NCBI GenBank assembly: GCA_022579005.1
Contig: MU401527.1
Location: 1-64,000 of the forward strand
Length of the DNA stretch: 64,000 nucleotides
Direction of reading: 5' to 3'
Source of the DNA: Poronia punctata
Taxonomy: Eukaryota > Ascomycota > Sordariomycetes > Xylariales > Xylariaceae
In this document: one piece after another, positions 25,146 to 36,864 of the stretch
How positions within the stretch are numbered: the stretch's first letter is position 1
How the letters are laid out: every line of letters starts with the position of its first letter
Made by a program: the position numbers and the translations under genes
Notes under the pieces: generated by a model
Seen by the model: only the letters and a program-made list of their open reading frames with translations
Database searches by the model: none
Told to the model about the DNA's origin: nothing

Positions 25146-26019
25146 GGTTGTTGTTTGCTGGGTTTGCTTGGTTGGTTGGTTGGTCGGTCACTGGGTTAAG
25201 GTAGGTAGGTGAAGTAAAGGAGATGAATGGTATGGTAAGGTAAGGTGAGTGAGGTAAAGTAAATGTGTAGATCTGGATATGGTCTAGATATCATAGGGCA
25301 AGGCTCTACTAACGTTTGTTTATATATATATAAATACGAGGGAGATACAGCATATTTGTGAATGAAACAGTCAATAGGATTTTGAATTACCGCAACAATT
25401 GATTTGTGTTTTACAGCAGTCTTTTCAACGGTCATTATTTCTGTTTGTTTGAATGGTCTCGTTTGTGTTATTGCCGACATTGAGGAGCCGTTCGTTCCAT
25501 TCTCCTTGTTTGAAGCGTCAGGGGTGAGTTGAGACTCATTGTTCTCCTTTGATATGTAACATTGCGGGGCAGTATAATACGTGGATATTAGGAATAGGAA
25601 CCACATATTCGGTAGCTGTTGTCAATGGATTCGTTACTTCCATCGCATTATCATCCTCAGAAGCTTTCTTATTGTTTTTGAACAGTTGTAATGTCAAACT
25701 ACTATTCTTTTGACCTGAGGCTTCGACGCAGTTGCATGGGTACCCGTATCGGTGTTGATTCTCACTTCTCGGACCGTCACGGAAGAGGACACGATTGATT
25801 TGTTATCCCGAAGTAGGTAATTAATAGGCCACGTTGCCGAGTAGATTGTTTTGCTTTGAATCTTAATCAGATTAGATGCAAAATACTTAGATCCCGTGTC
25901 GGGTGTCGGATGTCTTGGTTTGCGGCAAATCTTCCCCGATCCTGCAACTGCAAACAAAGAAAGGAAACTTTCGATATTTTTCCTTCTACTCGTCAATTAG
26001 GGTTTGCGGAGGATCTGGG
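25146..26019. other. Intergenic region, phosphatase start to MFS 3' end
   Basis: About 870 bp holding the phosphatase promoter and the MFS gene 3' region. A run of GTAGGTAGGT and GGTAAGGTAAGGT repeats lies at about 25,200-25,260 and a (TA)n tract near 25,320-25,334. Minus-strand frames 25,196-25,606 and 25,694-25,996 carry no motif and are not called. Confidence 0.4.
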
Positions 26020-27843
26020 TTAATCTACTCTAATATCTACTCGTACACGGACAGAGAACACGGTTACCAGGGCCGTAGCGAAGAGCATGGTTGCAAAAAG
26101 GTAGGGCAATCCGATCCACGACCCGCCCAAGTCCATGCCCCAGCGGAAGGACCATGCCATTCCAGGTCCAGCTATAAGACTTCCCATGCCTTCTGCCACA
26201 GAGATCAGTGCGTACAGTCGCGCAATGTCGCTTGTCTGACTATCGTGGTGCGAGTCGACCAGAAATGTGACAAGGCTGCGGATGATGGGCGGGAAGCCCG
26301 TCCCAAGCGTGTACACGATGAGTCCTTTGCTCTGCATGTCAACCAAACCAACTACCATATCTAGGTTAGGGAGGGAGAAGAAGTAACTTACCGACGATCA
26401 TGAATGCCGAGGTAGCCGATGACGAGATGATGAAAACCCCAACTGTCATGAGCACGATGCTTGCCTTACCGATCCACAGATCTCGAATAGCTATGTGCGT
26501 TTTCGCAAGAGCGTAATTGATAATAAGGGGCAAAATGACGGTGAACAAGATAATGTTGACGCCTGCCCGCAAAGATAATAGCAGCCCGGCCTGTTTTGTT
26601 AGAAAGGAGCAAGCTCGAGACGAAAAGGACAAGGTTGCTTACTTGCGCTATGTCCCAGCCGTATCTCTTCGATACATACTGGAATAAGACATTGCTGGAC
26701 TGACGTCCTACTTTTGAGACCAAAAAGGTGAAAACCAAGGCTCCGACGGCCTTGTCGCGTGTCACAAACACAAACGACTCTTTTATTTGCTGAAGTCGAG
26801 TCTTTTTGCCATCGGCCGAGGATGGGACTGAAAGCGTCGAAGTTCTATCCGAAGAGTCGATCTCCACCGGCAGTGTCTCCGGAACGAACAGCGTCATTAT
26901 CGTGGCCAAGGCCTGGAAAGCCACAGCGACAATCAGGGGCGTCCATACGTTCCTCTTCATGAGGAGGTAAGTGAAGGGAGGTACAAAACATTCGGAGATA
27001 AGTTCGGCACAGAAGCGGTAGAAAAACACGGTACTTCTGTTCTAGGGGGCTTAGGCATCAGCTACCTACACGTCGGAAAATGGTGACGAGTCGGATTACG
27101 TAGGAACTCTTGGGGGTGGATGGACGTGGTAAGACCGTACCTAAGCTTCGACGGCACAACGTCGGCAACAATAGTCGTAACCATCAAGGTCGCGAGGACC
27201 TCGCCGCCACCAATCAAATGACAAAGCGACGACAACCACACATATTTCAGGGGCAGGTGTAATCCGCCAATCTTTCACCGTATTGTTGTCAGCCGAGAAT
27301 CCATCCATCAGGAACCTCAAGAGATTGACTTACGATAAACAGAGTGGAAGCCATCTTTAGCGTGTATCCGGCCATGGCGGCAAATAGGATCCATTTACGG
27401 CCGTACTTATCAGCCAGATATCCGAAAGGTAAAGGTAAAACCATAGCCGGGATACTGTCGAAGAAGAGCTGCCAGCCCAAGACGGAAGCAACCTCGTCTT
27501 GGATCTGATCAATCTTGCACAGCGACTCGGGAACGGAACCGTCCGGCAGTACCTTGGAGGGGTCATGTTCTAAATAGTACTGGGTGCAGGAGACGGATTC
27601 GAAGAGTCGGACTCGGGGGGCTGTATATAAATATTCTCCTATCTCGGCCACGATGGCGATGGCGATGCAGCCGAGGACGACATATATCCATGGCCAGGTG
27701 CAACATGTCTGATGCGATGGCTCAGATGATGGGAGTGATGTCGCCGTATTGTCTCGTCTTGAATCATCAGGCGGTAAAAGAGGTTCTGTCTCGGTATTTC
27801 CGTCAGGCCGCCTTCCGTGCTCTCCGTCGCCATGTCCGGCCAT
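26020..27843 (-). CDS. MFS (major facilitator superfamily) transporter
   Basis: Five exons on the complement: 27334-27843, 27141-27271, 26643-27036, 26392-26590, 26020-26360, giving 524 residues with every phase closing. The N-terminal 50 residues are hydrophilic with an acidic dileucine-like ETEPLLPP. Membrane segments begin at WPWIYVVLGCIAIAIV. The loop-2 MFS signature is present as GYLADKYGRKW, and VVPSKLRSTVFF in the third exon is the usual start of helix 4/5 in fungal MFS proteins. The second half contains RWGMDLGGSWIGLPYLF near the C terminus. The substrate cannot be told; the family includes drug and metabolite exporters. There are no biosynthetic genes next to it. The third intron acceptor was chosen as CTAGAACAG because the upstream CTAG breaks the frame. 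Confidence 0.88.
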
Positions 27844-30800
27844 TTTGCTATGATCGGTCCCGATAGCGCTGAGACGGAAGTGCAGGTTGTTGAGTGGGTT
27901 CCACCTTCCCGCACTTACTCCTTATGTCTGCTTCGGCGCGCCTTTGAACTTTATGTACCTAAACAAGCTTCTTTATATGTGCTCTTTTTCTGTTATATGA
28001 TTCAATTTGATTTGCAGGTAGTGACTGAATGGGCACTCGGATCTTTTGTGACATTTGTTACTCATAATTTACCCCTATGGTGATGTTCTCGTGTTCATTT
28101 TTCCTTTCCTGGATTGGGGTAGCTTTGATACAAAGGTATAATGGGTTGGAAGGACTTATAAAGGACCTTGAGGATAGCTATAATCATCGGGTGGAAATGT
28201 TATACCAGGATTCCTGGAATCCAAAGAGTAGGAAGTACAATGGAGACCTGATTGATACTGCACGGTATATTGCCTTATGCAACCTAGCTCTGTAAGACTG
28301 TAAGCACGCATCTTACGTGGACGCAGATCCGGGCAGGGTTGGCAGCACCTCTGAGACTCCCTATCAAGCTACCTCATGTTTCTGGGATAGCTATAAAAAA
28401 GATTGAAAAAACATATCAGGGCTTGCTGCCTGTATATTGAGCGACCGAGGCGTTCGTAGCATGCTGGTTTGTCCCCGTTTCAAATTTTAGTTATGCATCT
28501 TCGAACAGCTGAGATAAAACAGCCTGGTACATCAGCTGTGCCGCATTGCAACATCATAAGCATGTGCAAAGGTACCGACGCAGTGAGATTGGTGTCCACT
28601 TCCACCATCTACAGCCTGTCGTTTATTCCGTGCACCAGCTACGTAGCCCTACTACTGGCCTCAGCATGTTTTTCTTTGATCGAGCCCGGATTGATTACAA
28701 ACCCAGGAATTAATGTAGTACGTCTCATAGTAGCTACTTACGTGCAGGGGCACGCGTACGACAGTAACGTCCCCCTGGCATAAAGGCGGGCTAGGTCGGT
28801 TATACCTCCTTTTCCGGCCTACATCTTTCCGTTGTGGAAACGTATTGGCATACTTATAAAAATGTGATGTTGTTGTTGTTGTTTATCAAACGCGCCGAAA
28901 TACTCGGAACGGCAGACGGACGTCGGTGCGGCGCGGCGCTAATCATCGGGCTAACAATGAGAATCCCCAGAATAGCCCCGGGTCAACTGCGATTTGAATC
29001 TTGTATACTACGGCACGTTATACGCCGGCAGGTGTATCTGCTCAAAACTTGGCCTGCAAGGCCGAATCATAGAGTTTTGGTTTCTGGTTGGAGAGGTATT
29101 TGACCATCAGATCCGACAGGGGAGGCATGTCATCGTATAACCATCTTTAGGGCGACCAAAAAAATGCACGGCAGGGCACGAACAGGAAGACGGAAAATGC
29201 AATCGCGCCTGCCTTATTAAACATAAAGTTCCTAACCTAGATGATATAAAGGTGGCCCGAGATATTCCCGCATAAGACCTTTGCTAGACCACATACCCCA
29301 GCTTTAGGCATAAACTCCGTACGACGTGAGAGGGCATATGACAGCTCAGATCTTTTCCATTCATTATCTACGTGTAGGTTAGTCTAGTGAATTGTGAGAG
29401 GAGAGCTCCTCAGGGGATCACTGTCAATATTATAGGTTTCACCTCTCACTTGCCCTTCCCCCCCTCTTTTTCTTGTCTCGGTTAAGTCGTCGCGGATTAG
29501 CAGTCCTGTCTCAGTAAATGGTGGTCATGTAAACGTAGTGGAGCAGGAATGTGTCGTCATTGACTCATTACTATTACAAGTACACCTAGCCCCCCTCGCT
29601 ACCATTGCACTTGAAGTTACTATTAAGACTTATATACCTAGAAATAGAGGAGTTCCAAGACGGCATATTGTCACAAATGACAGATGGAAATACTGCAAGA
29701 AGGACTCGAAATGCAACGACAAGTCAAGCATATACTCAATTGTAGATACAATCCGATCGGATAGACGTATTATCTTGACAATATGTGTCGTCTCAACACA
29801 CGCCAAGTGTGCATTCATCTACACATACTTGTACTCGTCGAGGATGATGATCTCAATGGTATTAATGCAACGATAGAGAAGCCATGAGTCCATGACGGAG
29901 ACGTTGGTCCGACTCTCTAAAGCCTCGTATTAACCTGGAATAGGGCGGTAGCTGTCATATTTTAACTTGATCAAAACATTTCTGAGTATGTACACGCGTT
30001 CCTGAACCATCGATTCGGCACCTCTTATTACCTCTCAACCCCGCAATGGTTAACGTCCGGGACGTTTCCTCCGTTTTTGCCCCGCGCAGAACGCTTTCGG
30101 TTCCTGGGCAAAAGCCGCTAGGCACGCGTTAGGTCTTACATATTAGACTAATTACCGGCTGCTGATTGGTTGAATTTGCTTAACACCAACGCCGTGACTG
30201 GGGCCAATCAGTCGCCTAATGTTGAGCCCCAGCCCCACATACAATGAGGTAACGACAGGTATCCAGCCCGGTGTTTGTTCTGCGTTTTACATATCTCGAA
30301 CCAGAGTGCCAGGTGTAACTATACTCAATCAACCAATTGTTCTTGGCAAGTACGTCGTAGATTTAGGAAATAGGGGTGTTGACACCTAGTTGTGGCAGTA
30401 AATCAGGGCTATATTTACTCGGTACATACGAGTAAGAGGTTTTGTATGTGTATGTTGTGCACTATCTAGAAGGATTTTGTTAACCAGATTTCACTGCCTA
30501 GGGCGGCACCACCTGCATCTTCTCCATGCCCCTCATGTCGGTATTAGTACGTATTATATCACGATGACGCATAGAAGTTCGTTTGAGCCAATGTGTTTAC
30601 GTTGATGAGGCGCCATGCTCCTGATGATCCGGGTAGTCACGGTGTAGGTACTGTACCTCGGTTTGTCCATGATACACAGTAGATTGTAGGGCACTAATGT
30701 AGCTTCAAGACGGAAGTAACGTTCGGAAGCAGTAGAGTGGTGACGCGCACCTGCATTTTGCATCATGAAATCACGATGAAACTCCGACCTCTATGGTCCG

Positions 30801-30949
30801 CTCTCCCCTCGACCTCTTATACTTAAACCCACTACGCAGCTTTCTAAGCCTCGTATGCGGATTCTCTGGTAGATTTCTGTAACTTCACGTCGACGGCTTC
30901 TATATCACCTCTTAGATACCAACGCACGGTTGTCAACGTCGGATTAAAG
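27844..30949. promoter_or_regulatory. Divergent 3.1-kb region, MFS / catalase
   Basis: Both flanking genes start outward, so two promoters lie here. Inverted CCAAT boxes occur 35 bp apart (ATTGG at 30,165 and CCAAT at 30,204), about 750 bp before the catalase ATG; they fit a CCAAT-binding-complex site, but this is only a motif match. One TACGAGTA octamer is at 30,427. Frames such as 28,077-28,295 (72 codons from an ATG) and 29,538-29,876 (GTG start) have no motif and are not called. Confidence 0.4.
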
Positions 30950-33009
30950 ATGGCGTCCAGTGCTAATGATGGCGGGCTGAACAGCAACCAATGGAGTATC
31001 TCTCAACACCCTCTTGAGAGTATCGCTATGGGTATACAGAGTGCTACTTCTTCGGAGCACCGAGGCAATCGTGTCAGCCATATGATGAGCTCGAACGAGG
31101 GCCCAGCAGATATCATCGCCAAGGTCTCTGGTGTCGTAGCGGGAGGTAAACGAGCCGACGATGGTCCTTACTTCACCAACAACGAGGGAATCCCTTTCCC
31201 AGACCCGTAAGTCGTCACCGAAAGGACAATGCAGCCGTCATCGGACTAAAACTTTAGTATGAAGAGCCCACAGCAAGACCATCGGTGGAATACCCGTGGC
31301 CAGCGATATCTTCCTATTCCAGAAGCAACAGCACTTCAATCGATCCAAGAACCTAGAACGTGAGTCACCCCGTGATGCCCTCGCAGCCTATTGTGGATTT
31401 CTTTATTGACAAAACCAGGCATGGTCCACCCGTGTGGAAGTGGTGCTTTCGGATACTTTGAATGTACCCAAGACGTGTCGGCGTTGACGGTAAGCTCTCA
31501 ACCACCGCTCAGCTCCCTGAGTTGTCCCCGACCTTGCGAGACTAATAGCCTCCCAGAAAGCAAACTTCCTACAGAAGAAGGGTGAGAAGACACCCGTTTT
31601 CATTCGCTTCTCCACCGTCACTCTAGGCAGAGAGTTCCCCGACGAGGCGAGGAACCCTCGCGGCTTTGCTATCAAGTTCTACACGAAGGAGGGAAACTAT
31701 GACGTCGTCGGATTGAACTTTCCCGTCTTCTTCTGCCGAGACCCGATTCAAGGACCGGATGTGATTCGCTCCCAGTCCAGAGCGCCCGAGAACTTCCTCC
31801 TAGACCAAGATGCGCTTTTCGACCTCTTGGCCAACACGCCTGAGGCAAACCACGCCGGATTAATGTTCTTCAGTGATCATGGCACGCCTGTCGGCTGGAG
31901 ATTCAACCACGGATACGGTTGCCACACATTCAAATGGATCAACCAACAGGGCGAGTTTGTTTATATCAAGTACCACTTCATAGCCAAGCATGGCCAGAAA
32001 CAGTTCGATCGCGCAGAGGCGACGAGAATTTCGGGTGTTGATCCTGATTACTCGAAGCGCGATCTGTGGGAAACCATTGAACGCGGCGAGCAGATCGAAT
32101 GGACAGCCAAAGTGCAGGTTATGAAACCCGAGGAAGCTGACGCCGAGAAGCTCGGGTTCGATCCGTTCGATGTGACCAAGGTCTGGCCGCGAGACCAGTT
32201 CCCTATGCACGAATTCGGTCGGATCGTGCTGAACAAGAACCCGGAGAACTTCCACCGCGACGTCGAGCAAGCGGCCTTCTCTCCCGGCAGCATGGTTCCA
32301 GGCATCGGTGACTCACCCGACCCACTGCTACAGTTCCGCATGTTCTTCTATCGCGACGCGCAGTACCATCGCATCGGCGTGAATCTGCACCAAATACCGG
32401 TGAACTGTCCGTTTATGTCGCAGTCGCTATCGTCGCTCAATTTTGACGGTCAGATGCGCGTGGATGCCAACCATGCCGGCAATAAGCAATACGCGCCCAA
32501 CAGCTTCTCGCACAAATTCCGTACCGACGCTGCCGAGCCTGCCTATGCCGTATCCGACAATATCTGCAGCCGCAAGAGCCACTTCTGGCACGAGGGAAAG
32601 AAGAGCGACTACGCCCAGGCAACAGAGCTATGGCGCCGCGTCATGAGCGACCAAGCGCGCACAAATACCATTACCAACACTGCGGACCTCCTACGGCTCG
32701 TCAAGTTCCCGCTGATCCAGGTAAAGTCTACTCCACCCACCAAAACGCCCTGCGAGGGTACATTGTACCAATTGTTCCAATGTATGCTAACCATCTATTT
32801 AGAAAAAATACCTGGCTCAGATCTACAACATTGCGCCAGAATATTCTCAGGGCGTGTACAATGCCTTGCCAGAGAAGAAGTTCGAGTTTTCCGAAGTGCA
32901 AGAATTGTCCAAGGGTGCACACGAGTGGTACAAAGAGCCGAAGTTTAGGCCAAGCCAAGGGGAGAGATTGGTAGGATTTGCGCCACCGGCTCCGGTCTAT
33001 AATGTGTAA
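30950..33009 (+). CDS. Monofunctional heme catalase
   Basis: Five exons: 30950-31206, 31265-31359, 31419-31489, 31557-32720, 32803-33009, giving 597 residues. It breaks down hydrogen peroxide to water and oxygen. Catalytic residues are visible: distal His121 in RMVHPCGSGAFGYFE, distal Asn195 in VVGLNFPVFFCRDP, and the proximal heme ligand Tyr406 with Arg402 in RMFFYRDAQYHR. RFSTV and GFAIKFYTKEGNYD are typical. The length is close to the small-subunit class and lacks the extra flavodoxin-like domain of about 700-residue catalases. The region before the catalytic His is longer than usual by about 45 residues, is Ser/Asn-rich and has no signal peptide. The C terminus (PAPVYNV) is not a peroxisomal PTS1 signal, so the protein is probably cytosolic. 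The first intron ends in the unusual acceptor TATGAAG, forced by frame. Confidence 0.94.
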
Positions 33010-34189
33010 GACTACAACTTAATGACTAATGAAGCGGAATATACCCTTGGTCCGTGTTTAAATGCAGAGGAAGCCGGAGCGTTGCAGATAGTCTGCCTAT
33101 TCCTACAGATGATTACAGTGTCCTGTCCTGTATTCTACAACATAATTATCGTCTCCTAATAAGCTCCATTTACCTACCTAGGCAATAGCTTTCTTCCTAT
33201 ACAAAGTGAGAAGAGATAGGAGATAGAAAAAATAAGAAATAAACAACTTTACAATACTAAGGATGGCTGATAATCACCAACCCAACTAACCAAGTATATT
33301 GCTCTCACTTGACTAACTTATCGACGGAGAGTGGACAGGAACCCGACTGCTTCAGGGGAATATGTCTGTACGTGATATAGTTTCTTGGTCCTCCTAACAT
33401 ATCAGGCCAGTCAAAATGCAGAATGTATTATTTTCCAACTTCGTACGAGTATGTTATACACGTGTATCGGCTGGTGGGGTGGCTACTCGTAGATTGTGGT
33501 AATTAAATGTTGTAACCCAGTTGTGTCTCTTGGGCCTTGGCCACTGTGAGTATCATTAGCTGGCTCCGGGGGTCGAAACAACATGTCACGCTAAAGCAAA
33601 ATGATAGAAGGTTTGTGGGATGGAAGGTACGGATTGGGCTATATTAGAGGGTCTTTCACAGCGGGATACTGTCATGTAACCATTACCTACTTCTACATAT
33701 CCAATTGGCAATTATCCATCGATAGAAATCGTTTGCCACTTTAATTAACATGACGGAACCATGCCTAATGGCTTGTAGCGCAACCAGTCTGGTGCCACCG
33801 CTGGGTCGATTTCAGCTTGTCTCATACACGTACACCGATGGGTTATCTATGTACCTATTGAAAGACACCTGCCGTACGAGCAATAACCATGCCTCTTCTG
33901 TAAAAGTTTCAAATGAACATTTCTTTTTCTCATGAATACGTTCTTGAAATATTTCATCTTCTTTTACGATGGTACTTGAAACAGATAACCAAACCTTACA
34001 TGTTCTGTTATGTACCATCTTCCTAGCGTAAGGAACCAGTCGGCGATGGAAGACGGCAAACAAACTTAAGGTCGGACAAGATTCGACGGCCTTTTAAATT
34101 TTCAAAATCCAAATAGGGACAACAAAACACTAGGTTACCTGGTGTACGGACTGTTGCCACACAGGTTTTCCCCCCAAAAGTCCGACGTG
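33010..34189. other. Intergenic region, catalase to wax-synthase-like gene
   Basis: About 1.2 kb with no supported gene. Two copies of the intergenic octamer occur at 33,444 (TACGAGTA) and 33,484 (TACTCGTA). A minus frame at 34,023-34,301 overlaps the next gene start and lacks motifs. Confidence 0.4.
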
Positions 34190-36108
34190 ATGGCGGAGCA
34201 ACAGCCCTTGACGGATTTAGCCAACGTCTACAGAGAACTCTACCGGAGCAAAGTTCGAGTCGGCATCGACACGGACACGACAATACCATTCGTGCTGCCA
34301 TTTCACCTGCTCACGTACTTGGTCGTACCTACCCTGTATCTGGCGATCCCGCACAAGGACAGGCCTTGGCTATATCGCGCCAGATGGCTCATCCTTGCCT
34401 TCAACCTCTCTCTGAACTGGTATATCATACGAAATACAGTTAGTCTCAACTTTGCGAGCAGTTATGGCACCGGTTTGTTGACTGCATGGGGCACCATCTG
34501 GAACTTGACGCTGCTGGTATGGACGAGACCACAATGGGATGCAAAAAGGGTGGAAAGACGCAGGAAGAGGAGTGGACGTGTTGATGGCACGTTGGTCGAG
34601 TCTAGCACCAACGGCCATGCACACATATCAAACGACGCTACTTTCAATGCCGCAGATTCCAAGCAGAACGGCAACAGCAACGGCAACGGCACCGGGATAG
34701 AGGAGCCGCACGATGGGCTGAGGAGGAGGAATCTGCACTTCCAACAGTCTGCGGAATCCGACCCTCTCCCGGATGATATAGGGACCACGGCAGAAGAGAA
34801 GCTCCTGATGCGAGAGATAATCGTCCTGAATAAACATGACGGAAACCCGCCTCTTTCCAAGAATACCCTCGTTGAGTTATGCAGACTCACACTAGAACAA
34901 GAGTACGAATATTACTGGCAGGAATATCCTTCCAACGCTTCCTTCTGGACCCGGTTCGATTGGGCATTCGATATTGTCAGCTCACTTCGTCTAACAGGTT
35001 AGTTACTTATGTATCGCAGAGTATGCAGAATTAAGTAAGTAACTAACACATCGCTCAAGGATGGAACTGGGCACCATCTTGTCTGCCCCCATACAAACCG
35101 CCACCGAGAATCGGGCCGTACCAACTACCCCTAGAATTCGGCCCTCAAAAAAGCAAGCGAGGCTTCGAGCGCACTCTCTCGCGTCGTTGGCTCATATATT
35201 CCCGTTGGCTCAAGATGATACCCAGCTACATCGTGGTCGACCTATGCGCCACCCTCATGACAACAGACCCGTACTTCGTAGCCGGACCCGGATATGACCA
35301 TCTCCTACCCGACGAATCATTCGCCGCCCGCCTGCACCCAGCCATCCTGTCCATACAGCGGGCAGTGATCGCCTTTGTCGGCATCATCGCCGCACTGCAC
35401 TTATACTGGGACTTTGGAGCCTTGTTCCTGACCATCTGCTGCCCGGGACTCCTTGGTTTTCGCGCTCATCCCTGGCACCTACCCACCATGACCGGGTCAT
35501 TCACCCAGGTATTAGACCACGGCCTCGCCGGTTTCTGGGGCGCCTGGTGGCATCAAACCTTCCGCGTCGGGTTCTCGGCCCCGACAAAATGGCTTATTCG
35601 CAACGGCTATCTACCTTCATCCTCCCCCTCCTCCTCCCGTGGCAATGACCATCATCAAAGAGCAGCAAAGAACTCACAAGTCGGCCTCATAGTAGGAACC
35701 TGTATCGCCTTTGCACATTCCAGCTTCATCCACGGCGCGGGAAGTTACTCGACCGTACCGCCGACGCATCCCTGGGGTCCACCACTATTCTTTGCGCTTT
35801 CAGGACTCGGGGCTCTAGTACAAAATCTCCTAATGTCGGGCTTAAAACTGCCCGACAACATCATCATCCGTCGGACGTGTAACCTAGCGTCTACAATATT
35901 CTGGCTTTGGATTACCAACTGGGCATTAGTAGATGATCTCGGACGCTGTGGGATCTGGCTCTTTGAACCTATCCCTGTTTCATTTGCTCGTGCTGCTGGT
36001 CTTGGATCGGGGCTCGATCGACGTATTTGGAGATGGGATCGCGATTCTTTGCCTAGATGGCATTGGGGCGCTAATGGGAGATGGTGGGAGACGGGGGTCG
36101 CGATTTGA
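34190..36108 (+). CDS. Wax-synthase-domain (MBOAT-like) membrane acyltransferase
   Basis: Two exons, 34190-34997 and 35060-36108, give 618 residues; the frame before 34,190 opens with GTG. Multiple hydrophobic segments are seen, such as FVLPFHLLTYLVVPTLYLAI near the N terminus and IQRAVIAFVGIIAALHLY. The fungal wax-synthase domain is marked by TMTGSFTQVLDHGLAGFWGAWWHQTFR (family: FWGrrWHQxlR) and by an FAHSSFIHG segment with the conserved His. Between helices there is a polar loop of about 110 residues with an Asn/Gly-rich run (NGNSNGNGTG). Family members transfer acyl groups, including acetyl groups onto terpenoids or long acyl chains onto alcohols. The substrate here is unknown; no terpene genes are nearby. 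Confidence 0.87.
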
Positions 36109-36511
36109 AAATTGTGTGTGTCTATGTAAAATGTAAAAAGCATGGTAGTTTAGGACGGGAATAAAAGGGGAAGGGAAAAGGACTGGGACATGAGATGGTG
36201 TCACGATATAGACCTACACACATAGACATAGAAGCATGGCTTACTTCCTTAATTAACATGAGCAACAATTATTTAATCAGTGAGTATCTCCTTGCTTGCT
36301 ACCATCTACATACTCCTCTACCTATGACTTGGGGACAAAAAAAACCTCATAAGTTTAAGGTTCTTCTACCTATTCTCTAATCCTTCCCACTCCTTTTTCT
36401 TTCTCACCCGAAAGAGAGAATTTGGAGATTTAAAATCGCTTGGCTAAAATTTAATTCATTAACCCTAGAATTGCGACGCATCACCACAACAAGCGTTTAA
36501 AAAAAGAACCG
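36109..36511. other. Intergenic region before the tRNA gene
   Basis: About 400 bp with the acyltransferase 3' region and the 5' flank of the tRNA gene. Nothing else is recognisable. Confidence 0.4.
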
Positions 36512-36583
36512 GGTTTCCTAGTGTAATGGTTATCACAGCGGATTCTGATTCCGCTAATCTGGGTTCGATTCCCGGGGAGACCT
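36512..36583 (+). tRNA. tRNA-Gln (anticodon CTG)
   Basis: A 72-nt cloverleaf without intron. The acceptor arms GGTTTCC and GGAGACC pair with one G-U; discriminator base T. The anticodon stem GCGGA/TCCGC closes a TTCTGAT loop, giving anticodon CTG (reads CAG, glutamine). The T arm CTGGG-TTCGATT-CCCGG contains the B box and TAGTGTAATGG the A box. A T10 tract at about 36,614-36,623 is a likely RNA polymerase III terminator. Confidence 0.95.
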
Positions 36584-36612
36584 TATCATCTAACCGTGGC
36601 CAATGGTTAAGA

Positions 36613-36624
36613 GATTTTTTTTTT
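36613..36624 (+). terminator. Probable Pol III terminator of tRNA-Gln
   Basis: A run of about ten T residues starting 30 bp after the tRNA 3' end. It is the first T4 or longer tract downstream, which is the RNA polymerase III stop signal. Confidence 0.7.
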
Positions 36625-36864
36625 AATTACCTACCCGCCCCTTTTGAAATAATACCCATTTAGCTTTTACATATCACATTGGCTGTTTGTTGTTGTACAC
36701 GTACACTCTAGATATGTAGGCTCTGCAAAACAACCGGGTTAAGTAAATGCAGGATTTTATCAAGGTTAGGTTAGATGCCCTGAACGGTCACCTCTTAAGT
36801 GTTGCGCATTTTTGCCAGTCCAGGTGTGTTTTTCCTCTGGTGCGCTATTAAATGTGTCCATGTT

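Noticed and set aside
24673..25191. 172-codon reverse frame overlapping the phosphatase
   Set aside because: Frame-shifted shadow of the phosphatase gene, Pro/Arg-rich with no motif.
28077..28295. 72-codon ATG frame between the MFS and catalase genes
   Set aside because: No motif, no splice partners and only modest length; a fragment of a former gene cannot be excluded.
26020..36108. Possible secondary-metabolite cluster (MFS, catalase, acyltransferase)
   Set aside because: There is no polyketide synthase, NRPS, terpene synthase, P450 or cluster regulator in the window; proximity of these genes alone is not enough.
36766..36776. TTAGG-like words (GGTTAGGTTAG) near TERT and elsewhere
   Set aside because: Scattered GGTTAGG words occur throughout the intergenic DNA but never as a TTAGGG array, so there is no internal telomere tract.
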